A stretch of DNA of 64,000 bases from Nonomuraea sp. SBT364 (GCF_001083785.1 NZ_LAVL01000001.1:124001-188000), one strand, 5' to 3'. Shown: positions 51,172 through 60,150, counted from the first letter of the stretch. Notes: generated by a model not told the origin, from the sequence alone. A program made the numbers and translations.

Positions 51172-52407
51172 TCAATCGTCGTTCCGGTTGATCTCGATCT
51201 TCCGAAGCGACGGAACCAGTAACGTCACCAGCATCGCCGCCGCTGCCACCCCGCCGCCGGTGACGGCGACCGCTGCCGTTCCGAATGCTGCGGCGAGGAA
51301 TGGGGTGGACAGCTGTCCTATGGGGATGGACACAGAGGACCAGAACTCGTCGTGGGCGCCGACCCGGGAGAGCAGCCGCTCCGGAATGTGGGTGTTATTG
51401 ACGGTCTCCCACACGACGGTGAAGAACTCGGCGACCACGCCCGCCACGAATGCCGCCACGGCCAGCCAGAAGGTGTTCGCGCCGGCACCGAGCAGGATCA
51501 GCGGGACGGCGGCCAGCGACATCGAGGCCAGTGCCGGCACCATCGGCCGCCGCACCGTCACCCTCACCATCACCACACTCGCCAGCAGCGCCCCGACACC
51601 GCGAGCGCTCAGCACCACTCCCCAGCCCGCAGCGCCGATCGTGTCCTCGGCAATCACCGGGCCCAGAATCTGCCAGACACCCATGTTGAGGGCGTTGAAC
51701 ACGGCAAAGGCCGACGTCACCGCCCAGATCCACGGCTGGGAGCTGAAGTAGCCCCAGCCCTCCCGCAGTTCGCCGAGCATCGTCGAGCCACCCTCGCTGC
51801 GCGGTGGCAGGTCCGGCAACGACATCCGGGCGAAGCACGCGGCCGCAAGGAGGAAGGACACCGCGTCCACGGCGATCGCCCAGCCGCCGCCCACGGAAGC
51901 GGTCAGCAGGCCGGCTGCCGTCGGCCCGATGATCCGCGTGGTGTTCCTGACGGAGGCCAGCAGGGAACTGGCCCGCTGAATGCCGCGTCCTGCCGTCAGA
52001 TTCGCGACGATGCCGCGCAGCGCCGGCGTGGTCAGTCCCTGAAAGATGCCGTTGACGGCGGACAGCGGCAGCAGGAACGCCGGGTGCTGCTCGGTCAGGA
52101 GGAGGAGCGCGACGCCGACCTGGGTAAGGCCGGCACCCAGGCTGGTGAGGCACAGCACGGTGTCGCGCCGATAGCGGTCGGCGATACCGCCGCCGAGTAG
52201 CAGCGCCGCGGCCATCGGGACCAAGGCCGCAGTGGTGACCGCTGACAGCCAGGCCGCACTGCCGGTGACCTCCAGGACGCCGAACGCCAGGGCCACAGGC
52301 GACATGGCACTGCCGACCATGGAGACCGACTGGCCGCCCAGAAACCACCGGAAGGCGGCTGAGCGGAGCGGCCGCCCGGACACGGGGCCAGTACGAGATA
52401 CCGGCAA
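51172..52407 (-). CDS. MFS transporter, enterobactin-exporter-like (MFS_3)
   Basis: 411 residues from TTG 52407, four bases after AAAGGGGA; the open frame continues upstream, but that part is not protein-like. Twelve hydrophobic segments. AFRWFLGGQSVSMVGSAMSP is the opening of the MFS_3 group, AALLLGGGIADRYRRDTVLC is motif A and TTRIIGPTAAGLLTASVGGG lies at helix 5. Members include enterobactin, macrolide and tetracycline-type exporters. It is not next to a recognisable regulator; a fragment at 52483-52640 lies upstream. Substrate unknown. Confidence 0.88.
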   Translation of the reverse strand: MPVSRTGPVSGRPLRSAAFRWFLGGQSVSMVGSAMSPVALAFGVLEVTGSAAWLSAVTTAALVPMAAALLLGGGIADRYRRDTVLCLTSLGAGLTQVGVALLLLTEQHPAFLLPLSAVNGIFQGLTTPALRGIVANLTAGRGIQRASSLLASVRNTTRIIGPTAAGLLTASVGGGWAIAVDAVSFLLAAACFARMSLPDLPPRSEGGSTMLGELREGWGYFSSQPWIWAVTSAFAVFNALNMGVWQILGPVIAEDTIGAAGWGVVLSARGVGALLASVVMVRVTVRRPMVPALASMSLAAVPLILLGAGANTFWLAVAAFVAGVVAEFFTVVWETVNNTHIPERLLSRVGAHDEFWSSVSIPIGQLSTPFLAAAFGTAAVAVTGGGVAAAAMLVTLLVPSLRKIEINRNDD

Positions 52408-52482
52408 CGCGTCCCCTTTCAGATGTTTGATGATCTCGGCTCTCTGGCGCATCTGGTGCGGGCTCCGAGGCGCGACCACCAC

Positions 52483-52640
52483 TCAGAAGTTCGATGAGGA
52501 ACGCTCAACCTTCACAGGCTCTGGTGGGTCGACGTCAGCGATGCCGTCGCAGAACTTCTGCGCCTCAACACTCAGAGGGTGCCTCGGATCCTCAAAATAG
52601 CGATCTTCAAGGAAGATCTCAGGGGCACGTTGCCAGGGAC
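52483..52640 (-). pseudogene. C-terminal fragment of an unidentified gene
   Basis: The minus-strand frame ending at TGA 52483 reads APEIFLEDRYFEDPRHPLSV and EAQKFCDGIADVDPPEPVKV, ERSSSNF. It is slightly less GC-rich than its neighbours and has no start codon. It seems to be the tail of a lost gene, now lying between the MFS and TetR genes. No family recognised. Confidence 0.4.
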
Positions 52641-52642
52641 TG

Positions 52643-53308
52643 TCACGTTGGTGATCGGGAGCCTGATTGGTCGTTGCCCGACGCGAGGGGCAGCAGGCAG
52701 GTCAGTACGGTGGTCAGCGCTCGTTCGACGGTCTCCGCATCGATCTCTTCAGGATCGGCGATGTGCTCGTTGACCAGGCCGTTGGTCAGGCAGTGCAGGA
52801 TGAGCGCGGCCTGGTCGAGATCCACGGCGGGGCGGGCGCCGGTACGCCCGGCGACTTCGGCGATCGAGCGGGCGGCACCTTCGCGCTGGGCGCGGCGCAT
52901 CGGGGTGAGGATCTCCCTGGTGGGCTCGTCGCGGGCCGCGCGGGCCGCGAATTCCAGGCCGAGGTGCCCCCGGCCGTCGTCTTCCACGATCCGCCGGGCG
53001 ACCAGCGACGCCACCCGGCCGATCAGCGTGGGCAGGTCGTCGGTGTCGCGGATCTCCTCCCGCACGGCGGCCAGTTCCGTCTCGGCGCTGTCGCCGAGGA
53101 TGGCGCCGAACAGTTCCTGTTTGCCGCCGAAGTTCGAGTAGACGGCCCCTTTGGTGAAGCCGGCGCCGGCCGCGATGTCCTCGATGCGGGCGTCGGCGTA
53201 GCCGCGTTCGGCGAACACTCGCGCTGCCTCGGCCAGCAGCCGGCGGCGTACCTCCTCGCGCGGCAGACGCCGGTTCGGGCTTGTCTCGTGCTCAGCGTTC
53301 ACGCTCAC
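52643..53308 (-). CDS. TetR/AcrR-family transcriptional regulator
   Basis: 221 residues from GTG 53308, placed just after the palindrome; the open frame to 53380 would cross the operator. The DNA-binding domain reads AARVFAERGYADARIEDIAA and GAGFTKGAVYSNFGGKQELF, a standard TetR helix-turn-helix. The C-terminal domain is of the TetR_C type with RAARDEPTREILTPMRRAQR. It is divergent from the acyltransferase gene, with a perfect palindrome between the starts, so it should repress both genes. Confidence 0.92.
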   Translation of the reverse strand: MSVNAEHETSPNRRLPREEVRRRLLAEAARVFAERGYADARIEDIAAGAGFTKGAVYSNFGGKQELFGAILGDSAETELAAVREEIRDTDDLPTLIGRVASLVARRIVEDDGRGHLGLEFAARAARDEPTREILTPMRRAQREGAARSIAEVAGRTGARPAVDLDQAALILHCLTNGLVNEHIADPEEIDAETVERALTTVLTCLLPLASGNDQSGSRSPT

Positions 53309-53311
53309 AGC

Positions 53312-53371
53312 ATACCGAAAGTACTCAATACTTTCGGTATCGTACGAGACGACGTGATCACCTTTCGGTAT
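53312..53371. promoter_or_regulatory. TetR operator with a perfect palindrome and an extra half site
   Basis: ATACCGAAAGTA (53312-53323) and TACTTTCGGTAT (53329-53340) are perfect complements around five bases. A further half site TTTCGGTAT follows at 53363-53371, right before the GGAGG ribosome site of the acyltransferase gene. This allows one dimer at the palindrome and possibly another binding event at the half site. Confidence 0.85.
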
Positions 53372-53382
53372 CGGAGGCACCT

Positions 53383-54528
53383 ATGACGACGGCGACGACA
53401 GCGGCGACGGCCGGGCCGAGCGGCGGCCGCAAGAACTACATCGACTGGTTGCGCAATCTGGGCATCCTGTTCCTGTTCCCGTACCACACGGCGCGGGTGT
53501 TCAACGATGGCGCCTCGTTCTACGTGAAGGGCGAGGTGAACACGTTCTCCACCGTGCTGGTGCAGTTGTCCTACTGGTTCATGCCGCTGCTGTTCCTGCT
53601 GGCCGGCTCGGCCAGCTTCTACGCGCTCAAGCGCAGGTCCGCGGGCCGGTACGTCGGCGAGCGGGTGTCCAGGCTGCTGGTGCCGCTGCTGTTCGGCGTG
53701 CTGGTCGTCGTCCCGCCGCAGGCGTACTACGCCCTGCGCTTCCACCGCGGCTACGAGGGCTCCTATGCCGGCTTCCTGTGGACGTACTTCACCGACTTCT
53801 CCGACTGGTCGGAGTACGAGGGCGGGATCTCGCCGGGGCATCTGTGGTTCATCCTGTTCCTCTTCCTCATCTCCGCCGCGCTCGTCCAACCGATGCAGGC
53901 TCTGGCCAGGCGCGGGTACACGCCGGGCTGGCTGCGGCGGCCCCTGCCCGCCGTGCTGCTGCCGGTCGTGCTGCTGATCGCGCTGTCGTACCTGCCCGAG
54001 GCGGGCGGGAAGAACATCTTCGTCTTCGCCGCCTACTTCCTGCTGGGCTTCCTCATCGCCACCGATGACGCGATCATGGACATGATCGAGCGCCGGCGCC
54101 CGCTGTTTCTGGCACTGGCGGTGTGCGGGGGCGCGGGTGTCCTCATGCTCGGCGGCCAGGAGGGCCCGCCGGCGACAGCCGTGCGCGACCTCGCCTGCTG
54201 GACGGCGCTGCTGGCCATGCTCGGGTACGGCAGGCGGCACCTCAACGGCGGGCCGAGGGCGGTGGCGTACTTCAACGAGGCGGCCTTTCCCCTGTACGTC
54301 CTGCACCAGACCTTCCTGGTAGCCGTGGGCTTCTACGTCGTGGAGCACGCCGACGCCGGGCCTGGGCCGTACGTGCTGATCATGACCGTGTCATTCGCGC
54401 TGAGCCTGGCCACCTACGAGATCGTGCGACGCTGGGGCCCCACCAGATTCGCCCTCGGCCTGAGCCGCCGGAAGCCGCCCGCCGCAGTCGGAGCCGCCTC
54501 GGCAGGCGGCACGACCCGCCGGAGCTAG
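53383..54528 (+). CDS. Acyltransferase-3 family membrane protein
   Basis: 381 residues with about ten hydrophobic segments. The N-terminal KNYIDWLRNLGILFLFPYHT carries the family's conserved His in the FPYHTAR context, and the later HLWFILFLFLISAALVQPMQ and YFNEAAFPLYVLHQTFLVAV are typical of the acyltransferase_3/OafA group, which transfers acyl groups from the cytoplasm to surface glycans, lipids or antibiotics. Starts at ATG 53383 behind GGAGG. Under control of the divergent TetR regulator; its inducible expression suggests modification of a surface molecule or response to a toxic lipid. Confidence 0.9.
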   Translation: MTTATTAATAGPSGGRKNYIDWLRNLGILFLFPYHTARVFNDGASFYVKGEVNTFSTVLVQLSYWFMPLLFLLAGSASFYALKRRSAGRYVGERVSRLLVPLLFGVLVVVPPQAYYALRFHRGYEGSYAGFLWTYFTDFSDWSEYEGGISPGHLWFILFLFLISAALVQPMQALARRGYTPGWLRRPLPAVLLPVVLLIALSYLPEAGGKNIFVFAAYFLLGFLIATDDAIMDMIERRRPLFLALAVCGGAGVLMLGGQEGPPATAVRDLACWTALLAMLGYGRRHLNGGPRAVAYFNEAAFPLYVLHQTFLVAVGFYVVEHADAGPGPYVLIMTVSFALSLATYEIVRRWGPTRFALGLSRRKPPAAVGAASAGGTTRRS

Positions 54529-54696
54529 ATCGCGTCGCCGTTCCTCAGGGTCTCCCTTGATCCCCTGGAGCTCTTCCTCAACGCTGTGACGATGGCCGCT
54601 GCTCGTCCGCGTCAAGATCGTTCGTCCTCGGCTTCGCCTCCGGGCGCGGGTCTGAGCGAGCCGGCGCGTTTGGCAGGCGAGCCGAAGCCGTAGTGG

Positions 54697-55524
54697 CTAG
54701 AACGAGCCCGCGTCCAGGACGTCGCACAGCGTCCGGGCGAACGCCGTGGGGTGGGTGAGGTAGCCCGCGTGCCCGCCGGGAAAGAGCACCGCCTTCGTGC
54801 CCAGCCGCCCGGCCAGGCCGAGCGCGGCGTCGTGGGCGAGCTGCCCGCCTGACTGCTCGCCCGCGCCGACCACGATCCGGGACCCGCCGTCCCGCAGGGC
54901 GGCCAGGTCCGGCAGGAACGTGGCGGTCGCCGAGGCGTGATGAGCGAAGAAGTGCCCAGCGTTGGACTGCATGCGAGCCAGCTTCGCCCCCATACTCGCG
55001 CCCGCCTCCGCGCTCTCGGCGAGCGGCCCCTCGGGCGTCCGCGTCAGGCCGGAGCCGGCGACGTAGGTCCGCAGGGCCGCCTCGACGCCGCCCATCCGGT
55101 AGCTTTCGTCCACCTCGCGGGCCAGGTCGCGGCGCGGGTCGCCGTCCGGCAGGAGGCCCAGGGCCGGCGGTTCGTGCGCGACCACGGTGTCCACCAGGTC
55201 CGGGGCCGCCGCCGTCAGGGCCAGGGCGACCTGCGCGCCCGCGCTCGTGCCGAAGACCCGGGTGACCCCGCCGACTGCCCGCAGCAGCCGCAGGACGTCA
55301 TCGGCGTGGGTCTCGACCGGCACGTCCCTCGCGGGCCTGTGGAGACGGCTGCGGGAGTTGCCGCGAGGATCGTGGGAGACGACGGTGAAGCGGGCGCTCA
55401 GGTGGGGCAGGAGGCCCGCGAAGTCGCGGGTGTCGTCGGTGCCGCCGGGGATCAGCAGCAGCGCCGGACCGGAGCCGGTCACCTCGTAGTACAGTCCGGC
55501 GCCGGGTACGGGCAGGATGCTCAT
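54697..55524 (-). CDS. Alpha/beta-hydrolase
   Basis: 275 residues. The core reads GPALLLIPGGTDDTRDFAGL, VVSHDPRGNSRSR (oxyanion region) and VFGTSAGAQVALALTAAAPD, with the nucleophile in GTSAG; an acidic residue and His in FPGGHAGYLTHP complete the triad. Similar to soluble hydrolases of the haloperoxidase/esterase type. It starts only three bases after the PadR gene stop and so is in the same operon. The substrate may be the ligand that PadR senses. Confidence 0.88.
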   Translation of the reverse strand: MSILPVPGAGLYYEVTGSGPALLLIPGGTDDTRDFAGLLPHLSARFTVVSHDPRGNSRSRLHRPARDVPVETHADDVLRLLRAVGGVTRVFGTSAGAQVALALTAAAPDLVDTVVAHEPPALGLLPDGDPRRDLAREVDESYRMGGVEAALRTYVAGSGLTRTPEGPLAESAEAGASMGAKLARMQSNAGHFFAHHASATATFLPDLAALRDGGSRIVVGAGEQSGGQLAHDAALGLAGRLGTKAVLFPGGHAGYLTHPTAFARTLCDVLDAGSF

Positions 55525-55527
55525 CGG

Positions 55528-56148
55528 TCACTCTTCCTTCTCGGTCACGAACTCGGCCCGTACGGCCAGCCGCCACGGCTCGTCCCACGCCAGACGGCCA
55601 GCGCCGAGGTCCTCCACGACGCCGCGCACCCACTCCAGCTCCGTTCGCAGCAGCAGCTGGCGGCACTCCTCCTCCAGCAGGAACAGCCGCGGCGGGCGGG
55701 GCTCCGCGTTCATGATCGCCTCGGTCGCGGCCAGGTCGGCGGCCAGGCGGTCGGCCCTGAGCCGCAGGTGGCGCAGCGCGGCGTCGGGGGCGAGGCCCGC
55801 CAGCACGGACAGCGCAGCTAAGAACTCGGGGAACTCGGCGCCGGTCGTGCTGAGCATCTCGCGCAGCCAGCGGGCGCCGGTCTCGCGGCCCTCGGCGGTG
55901 ACGGCGTAGACGATGCGATCGGGGACCCCGTCGCCGCTGACGGACTCGCGCGCCTCCACGAGACCGTGCCGGGCCAGGCGCTCCACGGTCTGGTAGAGGC
56001 TGGCCCGGCGGCGGACGTTGACCACGCGGGCCTTGCCGTACTGCTCGATCAGTTTCTGCATGCGGTAGACGTGCATCGGCTCCTCGGTGAGCAGCCCCAG
56101 CACGATCAGTCCCAGCGCGGAACGTGGGACGCTCTCCCTCGACGCCAT
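55528..56148 (-). CDS. PadR-family transcriptional regulator
   Basis: 206 residues from ATG 56148; the frame is open far upstream but that region is the operator and a gene remnant. The N-terminal winged helix has ALGLIVLGLLTEEPMHVYRM and RRASLYQTVERLARHGLVEA, the PadR signature, and the C-terminal region is the longer Vir_act_alpha_C type (REMLSTTGAEFPEFLAALSV). It overlaps the inner end of a composite palindrome, consistent with autoregulation, and is followed by the alpha/beta-hydrolase. Confidence 0.92.
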   Translation of the reverse strand: MASRESVPRSALGLIVLGLLTEEPMHVYRMQKLIEQYGKARVVNVRRRASLYQTVERLARHGLVEARESVSGDGVPDRIVYAVTAEGRETGARWLREMLSTTGAEFPEFLAALSVLAGLAPDAALRHLRLRADRLAADLAATEAIMNAEPRPPRLFLLEEECRQLLLRTELEWVRGVVEDLGAGRLAWDEPWRLAVRAEFVTEKEE

Positions 56149-56180
56149 AGTCAGATTATGGCTAGTCATACTCTGACTAT
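56147..56180. promoter_or_regulatory. Composite PadR operator
   Basis: ATAGTCAGA (56147-56155) and TCTGACTAT (56172-56180) are perfect arms; inside them TATG (56157-56160) and CATA (56167-56170) share the same centre. The inner ATG-N6-CAT resembles PadR sites. The block begins at the PadR start codon, so binding would block its transcription. Confidence 0.75.
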
Positions 56181-56194
56181 CAAGCACTGAACAG

Positions 56195-56530
56195 CTGTAT
56201 GGTGGCCAATACGTGCCGCGCGGCTTGTCTGAGAGGCGTTCAGGGTCGCGTTGCAGCCTGTCGAGCCCGCCCGGGTGCACGTCGCCGAGCGCGGCGACGG
56301 CGTCAATCAGCGCGCCGTAGAGCCTTTCGTGGTACCGGTGCCGGCCGGCTACCTGACCACCGGTCTCCAACTGGCGGGTGAGCTCGGCGAGGCGTTCCAG
56401 CCACTGCCGGGCGGTGGTCGGCAGGCGCCGCGGCGAGTTCGTCCGCGGTGAGCGGGATGCTGGTGGTGGCCGGCGCGGTCAGCGCGTCGGTGTCGAGCTG
56501 CGCGGTGTCGGCCGCGGTGGTGCTCCGGAG
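56195..56530 (-). pseudogene. Truncated and frameshifted orphan gene upstream of PadR
   Basis: On the minus strand PLTADELAAA is followed in another frame by LPTTARQWLERLAELTRQLE, TGGQVAGRHRYHERLYGALI and DAVAALGDVHPGGLDRLQRD, with good codon bias. There is no stop before the PadR operator, so the gene end is lost as well. It resembles an actinomycete protein of unknown function; I cannot name it. The neighbouring GNAT gene begins its reading after this remnant. Confidence 0.45.
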
Positions 56531-56532
56531 TT

Positions 56533-57129
56533 TCAGAGAGGGGAGACCGTCCTGGTCATGACGCAGTGGTTCTTTCCCTTGGGCCGCACGTATGCGAAAC
56601 CGGCCCGCTCGAACAGGGTGCGGGTGCCGTTGTAAAGAAAAGAGGCCGACACCCGCTTGTCCTGGGTGTCCTGCGGATATGCCTCGACCACACCGCCACC
56701 GGCCTTCGCGATCAGGCCCAGCGCGCCGCGCAGCGCCACGGTCGAGACGCCTTTGCGCCGGTGGCCGCGGTCGACGAAGAAGCAGGTGATGCGGTAGTCG
56801 GGCAGCTGGACGAGACCGGCGTTGTACTCCTTGAGATGGTAGATCCTCGGCAGCTCCTCGGGTGACCCGTATTCGCACCAGCCCACCGCGACGTCACCGT
56901 CGAGAACCAGGGCGGCGTGCGCCTTGCCCTCACGAACCAGCCGTTCCTTGCGGGCCCGGCTGTCTTCCCCGCTCTCGCCCTTGTCGGCGCAGGCCGGGTG
57001 GAACCAGGTGCACCAGCAGCCGTTCCACACGCCGCCGTGCTTCTCCGCCAGCTGGGCGAATGCCGGCCAGATCGCGGTGCTGAGCGGCTTGATCGTATAG
57101 GGGCTCGTCGACGTCTCAACGGCGGCCAT
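56533..57129 (-). CDS. GNAT-family N-acetyltransferase
   Basis: 198 residues from ATG 57129; the open frame further upstream is not protein-like. GVWNGCWCTWFHPACADKGE, LVLDGDVAVGWCEYGSPEEL and CFFVDRGHRRKGVSTVALRG form the GNAT core, the last containing the acetyl-CoA loop (R/GHRRKGVS). The C-terminal TLFERAGFAYVRPKGKNHCV is conserved in actinomycete homologues. The extra cysteines near the N-terminus are typical of the subfamily. Substrate unknown; monocistronic. Confidence 0.88.
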   Translation of the reverse strand: MAAVETSTSPYTIKPLSTAIWPAFAQLAEKHGGVWNGCWCTWFHPACADKGESGEDSRARKERLVREGKAHAALVLDGDVAVGWCEYGSPEELPRIYHLKEYNAGLVQLPDYRITCFFVDRGHRRKGVSTVALRGALGLIAKAGGGVVEAYPQDTQDKRVSASFLYNGTRTLFERAGFAYVRPKGKNHCVMTRTVSPL

Positions 57130-57499
57130 TGGCCGATCGTAGCGCCTGCGCGCACGCGGATCGATGGCGTGACCTCCGGGGGCGCGGCCCGGCGCCGACG
57201 CAGTTTCAGGAGCTCCTCCCCGACCGATGCCATAGACGGCCCGATCACAGTCGAGAATGCCGACGGAGTTACCGAAAGGTACGCACCAGTCAGGGTGGCG
57301 ACTCGCCGTAACTTTGAGAGGTCCAGGCCTGGGGAACCTGGAGAGTAGAAGTGGTGCGTTGTCCGATGCTGGTTCGGCTGTGCACGTCGCCTTGGCTCGG
57401 GTTCGTGCCCGACGACGTGACCGCAGAGGGCTGATGGGGCCCAGGCCGCCATGTGCGTGGGCTCGGAGGAGCGAGGCGAGGAGAGGAGTGGGCCCGCAG
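57130..57499. other. Intergenic stretch without a gene
   Basis: About 370 bases between two minus-strand genes. Weak codon bias in all frames; a small hairpin (TCCAGG...CCTGGA around 57326-57346) is the only structure noticed. Confidence 0.4.
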
Positions 57500-58099
57500 T
57501 CAACTCCCGAGGGAGCGCTTTTGCGGGTGAATCGCCTCGCCGCGGGCGAGCATGTCAACGAACTGGGTGATACGGCGGGCCCGGGTCTCGGCGCGTTTGG
57601 CGCTCGCGATCCGATAGAGAACGGCGTAGCGGTTCTGGGAGGTGAGGATGTCGAACATCGCTTGCGCCCGGGGCCTCGCGGCCAATGCGGTGGCCAGGTC
57701 GGCTGGTACCTCGATGCCGGCCTGTCCCGCATAGGCCGCGTCCCAGCGGCCGTCGGCCTTCGCGCGTTCGACCTCGACCAGTCCGGCCGGACGCATCCGG
57801 CCCTCACTGATCAGACGGGTGACGATCGAAACGTTCCGCGCTGACCAGGTACTTTGCCTTCCGCGAGGGGTGAAGCGCCGGCAGAAGGTGATCTCATCCC
57901 GTCGCCGTAGCCGACCATCGATCCAGCCATGGCACAGGGCCTCGTCGAGCGCCTGGTCATAGGTCAAGCTCGTGGGCCGGGTCGTGTTCTGCTTGGCGAG
58001 GACCAGCCACACCCCTGCCGAGCTGTCGTGGTGCCCGCTGAGCCACTCCCGCCAGGCCCGGGCGTCGGTAACGGTCAGTTCCAGTAGTTCGTCGCTCAT
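57500..58099 (-). CDS. YdeI/OmpD-associated family protein
   Basis: 199 residues from ATG 58099 (58105 is an alternative six bases upstream, nearer the AGGGG site). SAGVWLVLAKQNTTRPTSLT followed by YDQALDEALCHGWIDGRLRR and TFCRRFTPRGRQSTWSARNV is the signature of YdeI/OmpD-associated (bacteriocin-resistance-like) proteins. They are small cytoplasmic proteins of unclear mechanism; homologues are linked to resistance to antimicrobial peptides in enterobacteria. The C-terminus (RITQFVDMLARGEAIHPQKR) is a usual one. Monocistronic. Confidence 0.88.
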   Translation of the reverse strand: MSDELLELTVTDARAWREWLSGHHDSSAGVWLVLAKQNTTRPTSLTYDQALDEALCHGWIDGRLRRRDEITFCRRFTPRGRQSTWSARNVSIVTRLISEGRMRPAGLVEVERAKADGRWDAAYAGQAGIEVPADLATALAARPRAQAMFDILTSQNRYAVLYRIASAKRAETRARRITQFVDMLARGEAIHPQKRSLGS

Positions 58100-58274
58100 C
58101 GTCATGCGCCCCTGATGATCATCAAAGGAATGGTTGTCGGCGGTCACCCGAAGATGAGAGCCCAGGACGAGGCCCGCCGGAAGTGGCGCCGGATCGGTCA
58201 GCGGTGGAGCCGGCCGACCAGATCCTTCGCCACGTCGCCACCGCGGCCTCTGGACGGATGGCGCCCGCCCGCCT

Positions 58275-58724
58275 TCACCAGGTCTTGCCGGCCTGCTCAC
58301 GGATCGTGTGGTTGATCCGGTTGAAGAAGTTGGTGATGGCGATGTTCAGGATGATCGCGGACATCTGGTTCTCGTCGAAGTAGGTGGCAGCAGCGTCCCA
58401 GACCTCGTCGGTCACGCCCGGCGCGCCGTCCTGGATCCGGGTGGCGGCCTCGGTCAGCGCGAGCGCCGCCCGCTCCTCCTCGGTGAAGAACGGGGTCTCG
58501 CGCCAGGCGACCACGCTGTGCAGCCGCTCCTCGGTCTCTCCATGCTTCTTCGCCGACTGGACGCCGGCGAACACACACGGGCTGCAGCCGTTGATCTGGC
58601 TGGCCCGCAGATGGACCAGCTCAAGCAGCAGCGGGTCGACGCCACCGGCGTGAATCGCCTTCTGGAGATGCGTGATCCCGGTGATCAAGTCGGGACTCGC
58701 CACGCTCTTCATGCGTGCTTCCAT
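58275..58724 (-). CDS. Carboxymuconolactone decarboxylase / AhpD-like protein
   Basis: 149 residues with AGGAG before ATG 58724. ELVHLRASQINGCSPCVFAG contains the CxxC pair Cys47/Cys50 of the AhpD-like family; the His usually three to four residues after it in AhpD is replaced (Gly54). EERLHSVVAWRETPFFTEEE and RAALALTEAATRIQDGAPGV complete the fold. Members reduce peroxides through a thiol relay or are uncharacterised. Divergent from the WYL-type regulator, which probably controls it. Confidence 0.88.
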   Translation of the reverse strand: MEARMKSVASPDLITGITHLQKAIHAGGVDPLLLELVHLRASQINGCSPCVFAGVQSAKKHGETEERLHSVVAWRETPFFTEEERAALALTEAATRIQDGAPGVTDEVWDAAATYFDENQMSAIILNIAITNFFNRINHTIREQAGKTW

Positions 58725-58900
58725 CAGTGTTGCTCCTTCATCGGTTACCTCGGCCCATCCGGGCCCCGCCCTTCAACGCACCTCGGTCGAGGTCATCGTC
58801 GTCTTGATGGACTTTCCGGCCGAGCAGTTCTCGGTCATGCCGGCGACGTTACGGGATGACCCGGTCAGAAACGGTCCTGGTCATCGAGCAGACTGTTGCT

Positions 58901-59851
58901 GTGGTCAACACCTCGGCGCGGCTGCTGCGGCTGCTGTCTTTGCTGTCAACGCGGCGGTCCTGGACGTGCGCTGATCTTTCCGCCCAGTTGGAGATCACCG
59001 AACGGACGGTTCGCCGGGACATCGCCCGGTTACGCGAACTCGGCTATGGCATCGAATCGGAGATGGGCCCATGGGGCGGCTACCACCTCGGGCCCGGAAC
59101 CAGCATTCCGCCGCTGATCCTTGACGAGGAGGAGGCCCTCGCGGTCGCCGTCGGGCTGCGCACCGCCGCCTTCAGCGGAGTCTCCGGCAGCGACCAGGCA
59201 GCCCTGTCGGCGCTGCTGAAACTACGCCAGGTGCTGCCGGCCAGGATCGCCGACCGGCTCGGCGAGCTGGACGCCGCGTTCACCCACACCGCACGACCCG
59301 ACGACAGCCAGATCTCCCCCGCGCTGCTGCTCGATCTGGCCACCGCGTGCCGGCGGGGCGAACGCACCGAGTTGACCTACCGCGGACGGGCCGGAACGAC
59401 TTCCACCCGCCGGGTGGACCCCTACCGGCTCGTCTACACCGGCCGCCGCTGGTATCTCCTCGCCCACGACCTGACGCGGCAGGACTGGCGCACCTTCCGC
59501 ACCGATCGGATCATCGATGCCACAGCCACCGGGCAGGCCACTGACCTGCCCGACCCGCCAGATCCAGCACAGATGGTCAGCACGGGCATAGCGCTGAGGC
59601 CCTACCCGGTGCGGGTGACCATCCGCCTGGCCGTACCGGCCGATGAGGCCCGCAGGCTGGTGCCACCGACGGTCGGCGTCCACCACCCGGACGGCGATGA
59701 CGCCACGATCATCGACATCGGCGGGCCAGACGCCGACGGCCTGGCCCGCTACCTGCTCAGCCTCGGCCGGCCGCTCCAGATACTGCACCCAGAAGAGGTC
59801 CGCCAGGCATTCCTCACCCGTACACGCCGACTCCTTGAGGACAACCAGTGA
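58901..59851 (+). CDS. WYL-domain transcriptional regulator (HTH_11, YafY/DeoR-like)
   Basis: 316 residues from GTG 58901, chosen because NTSARLLRLLSLLSTRRSWT is the normal beginning of the family; an ATG at 58856 would add 15 residues. HTH_11: ADLSAQLEITERTVRRDIAR. The WYL domain follows with RRVDPYRLVYTGRRWYLLAH, in which RRWYLL is the WYL motif, and a C-terminal extension ends in LGRPLQILHPEEVRQAFLTR. WYL domains sense small ligands or nucleic acids. It is divergent from the AhpD-like gene, with about 175 bases between starts. Confidence 0.9.
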   Translation: MVNTSARLLRLLSLLSTRRSWTCADLSAQLEITERTVRRDIARLRELGYGIESEMGPWGGYHLGPGTSIPPLILDEEEALAVAVGLRTAAFSGVSGSDQAALSALLKLRQVLPARIADRLGELDAAFTHTARPDDSQISPALLLDLATACRRGERTELTYRGRAGTTSTRRVDPYRLVYTGRRWYLLAHDLTRQDWRTFRTDRIIDATATGQATDLPDPPDPAQMVSTGIALRPYPVRVTIRLAVPADEARRLVPPTVGVHHPDGDDATIIDIGGPDADGLARYLLSLGRPLQILHPEEVRQAFLTRTRRLLEDNQ

Positions 59852-60150
59852 CACGAATACCCGGATAGCCTCCTCGAACACGGCTGGCCCGCCTGCCTCA
59901 CGGGCGGGACGGTCAGGCGGCCCTGACGTCGATCCCTCCGGTAGCCGGGTGGTTCCGTGAACAGGGCGCCAGGACCTCGGTGGCCTTGGCGATGGCCTCA
60001 GCTCCGGGCTTGACGGGCGACGTCATCGGCTTTTGTGCGTGTCCTGAGCCGGTTCTTGAGCCGGCAGCTGGCCGGGGGCCGACTCGGCCCGCTCGCGCTC
60101 AAGCCGAGGTCCGGCACAAGAGGCTGGAGAAGGTCCGCCTTGTCCAGGTT
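59852..60150. other. Intergenic stretch with one short minus-strand fragment
   Basis: A minus-strand frame reads EAIAKATEVLAPCSRNHPAT and stops after GGIDVRAA near 59916. It has the codon bias of a gene end but no body. Otherwise no gene; the stretch belongs to the same graveyard as the two fragments that follow. Confidence 0.35.

Noticed and set aside
54640..54695. Complementary segments between the acyltransferase and hydrolase genes
   Set aside because: Pairing is interrupted and loops are long; convergent-gene terminator possible but not supported.
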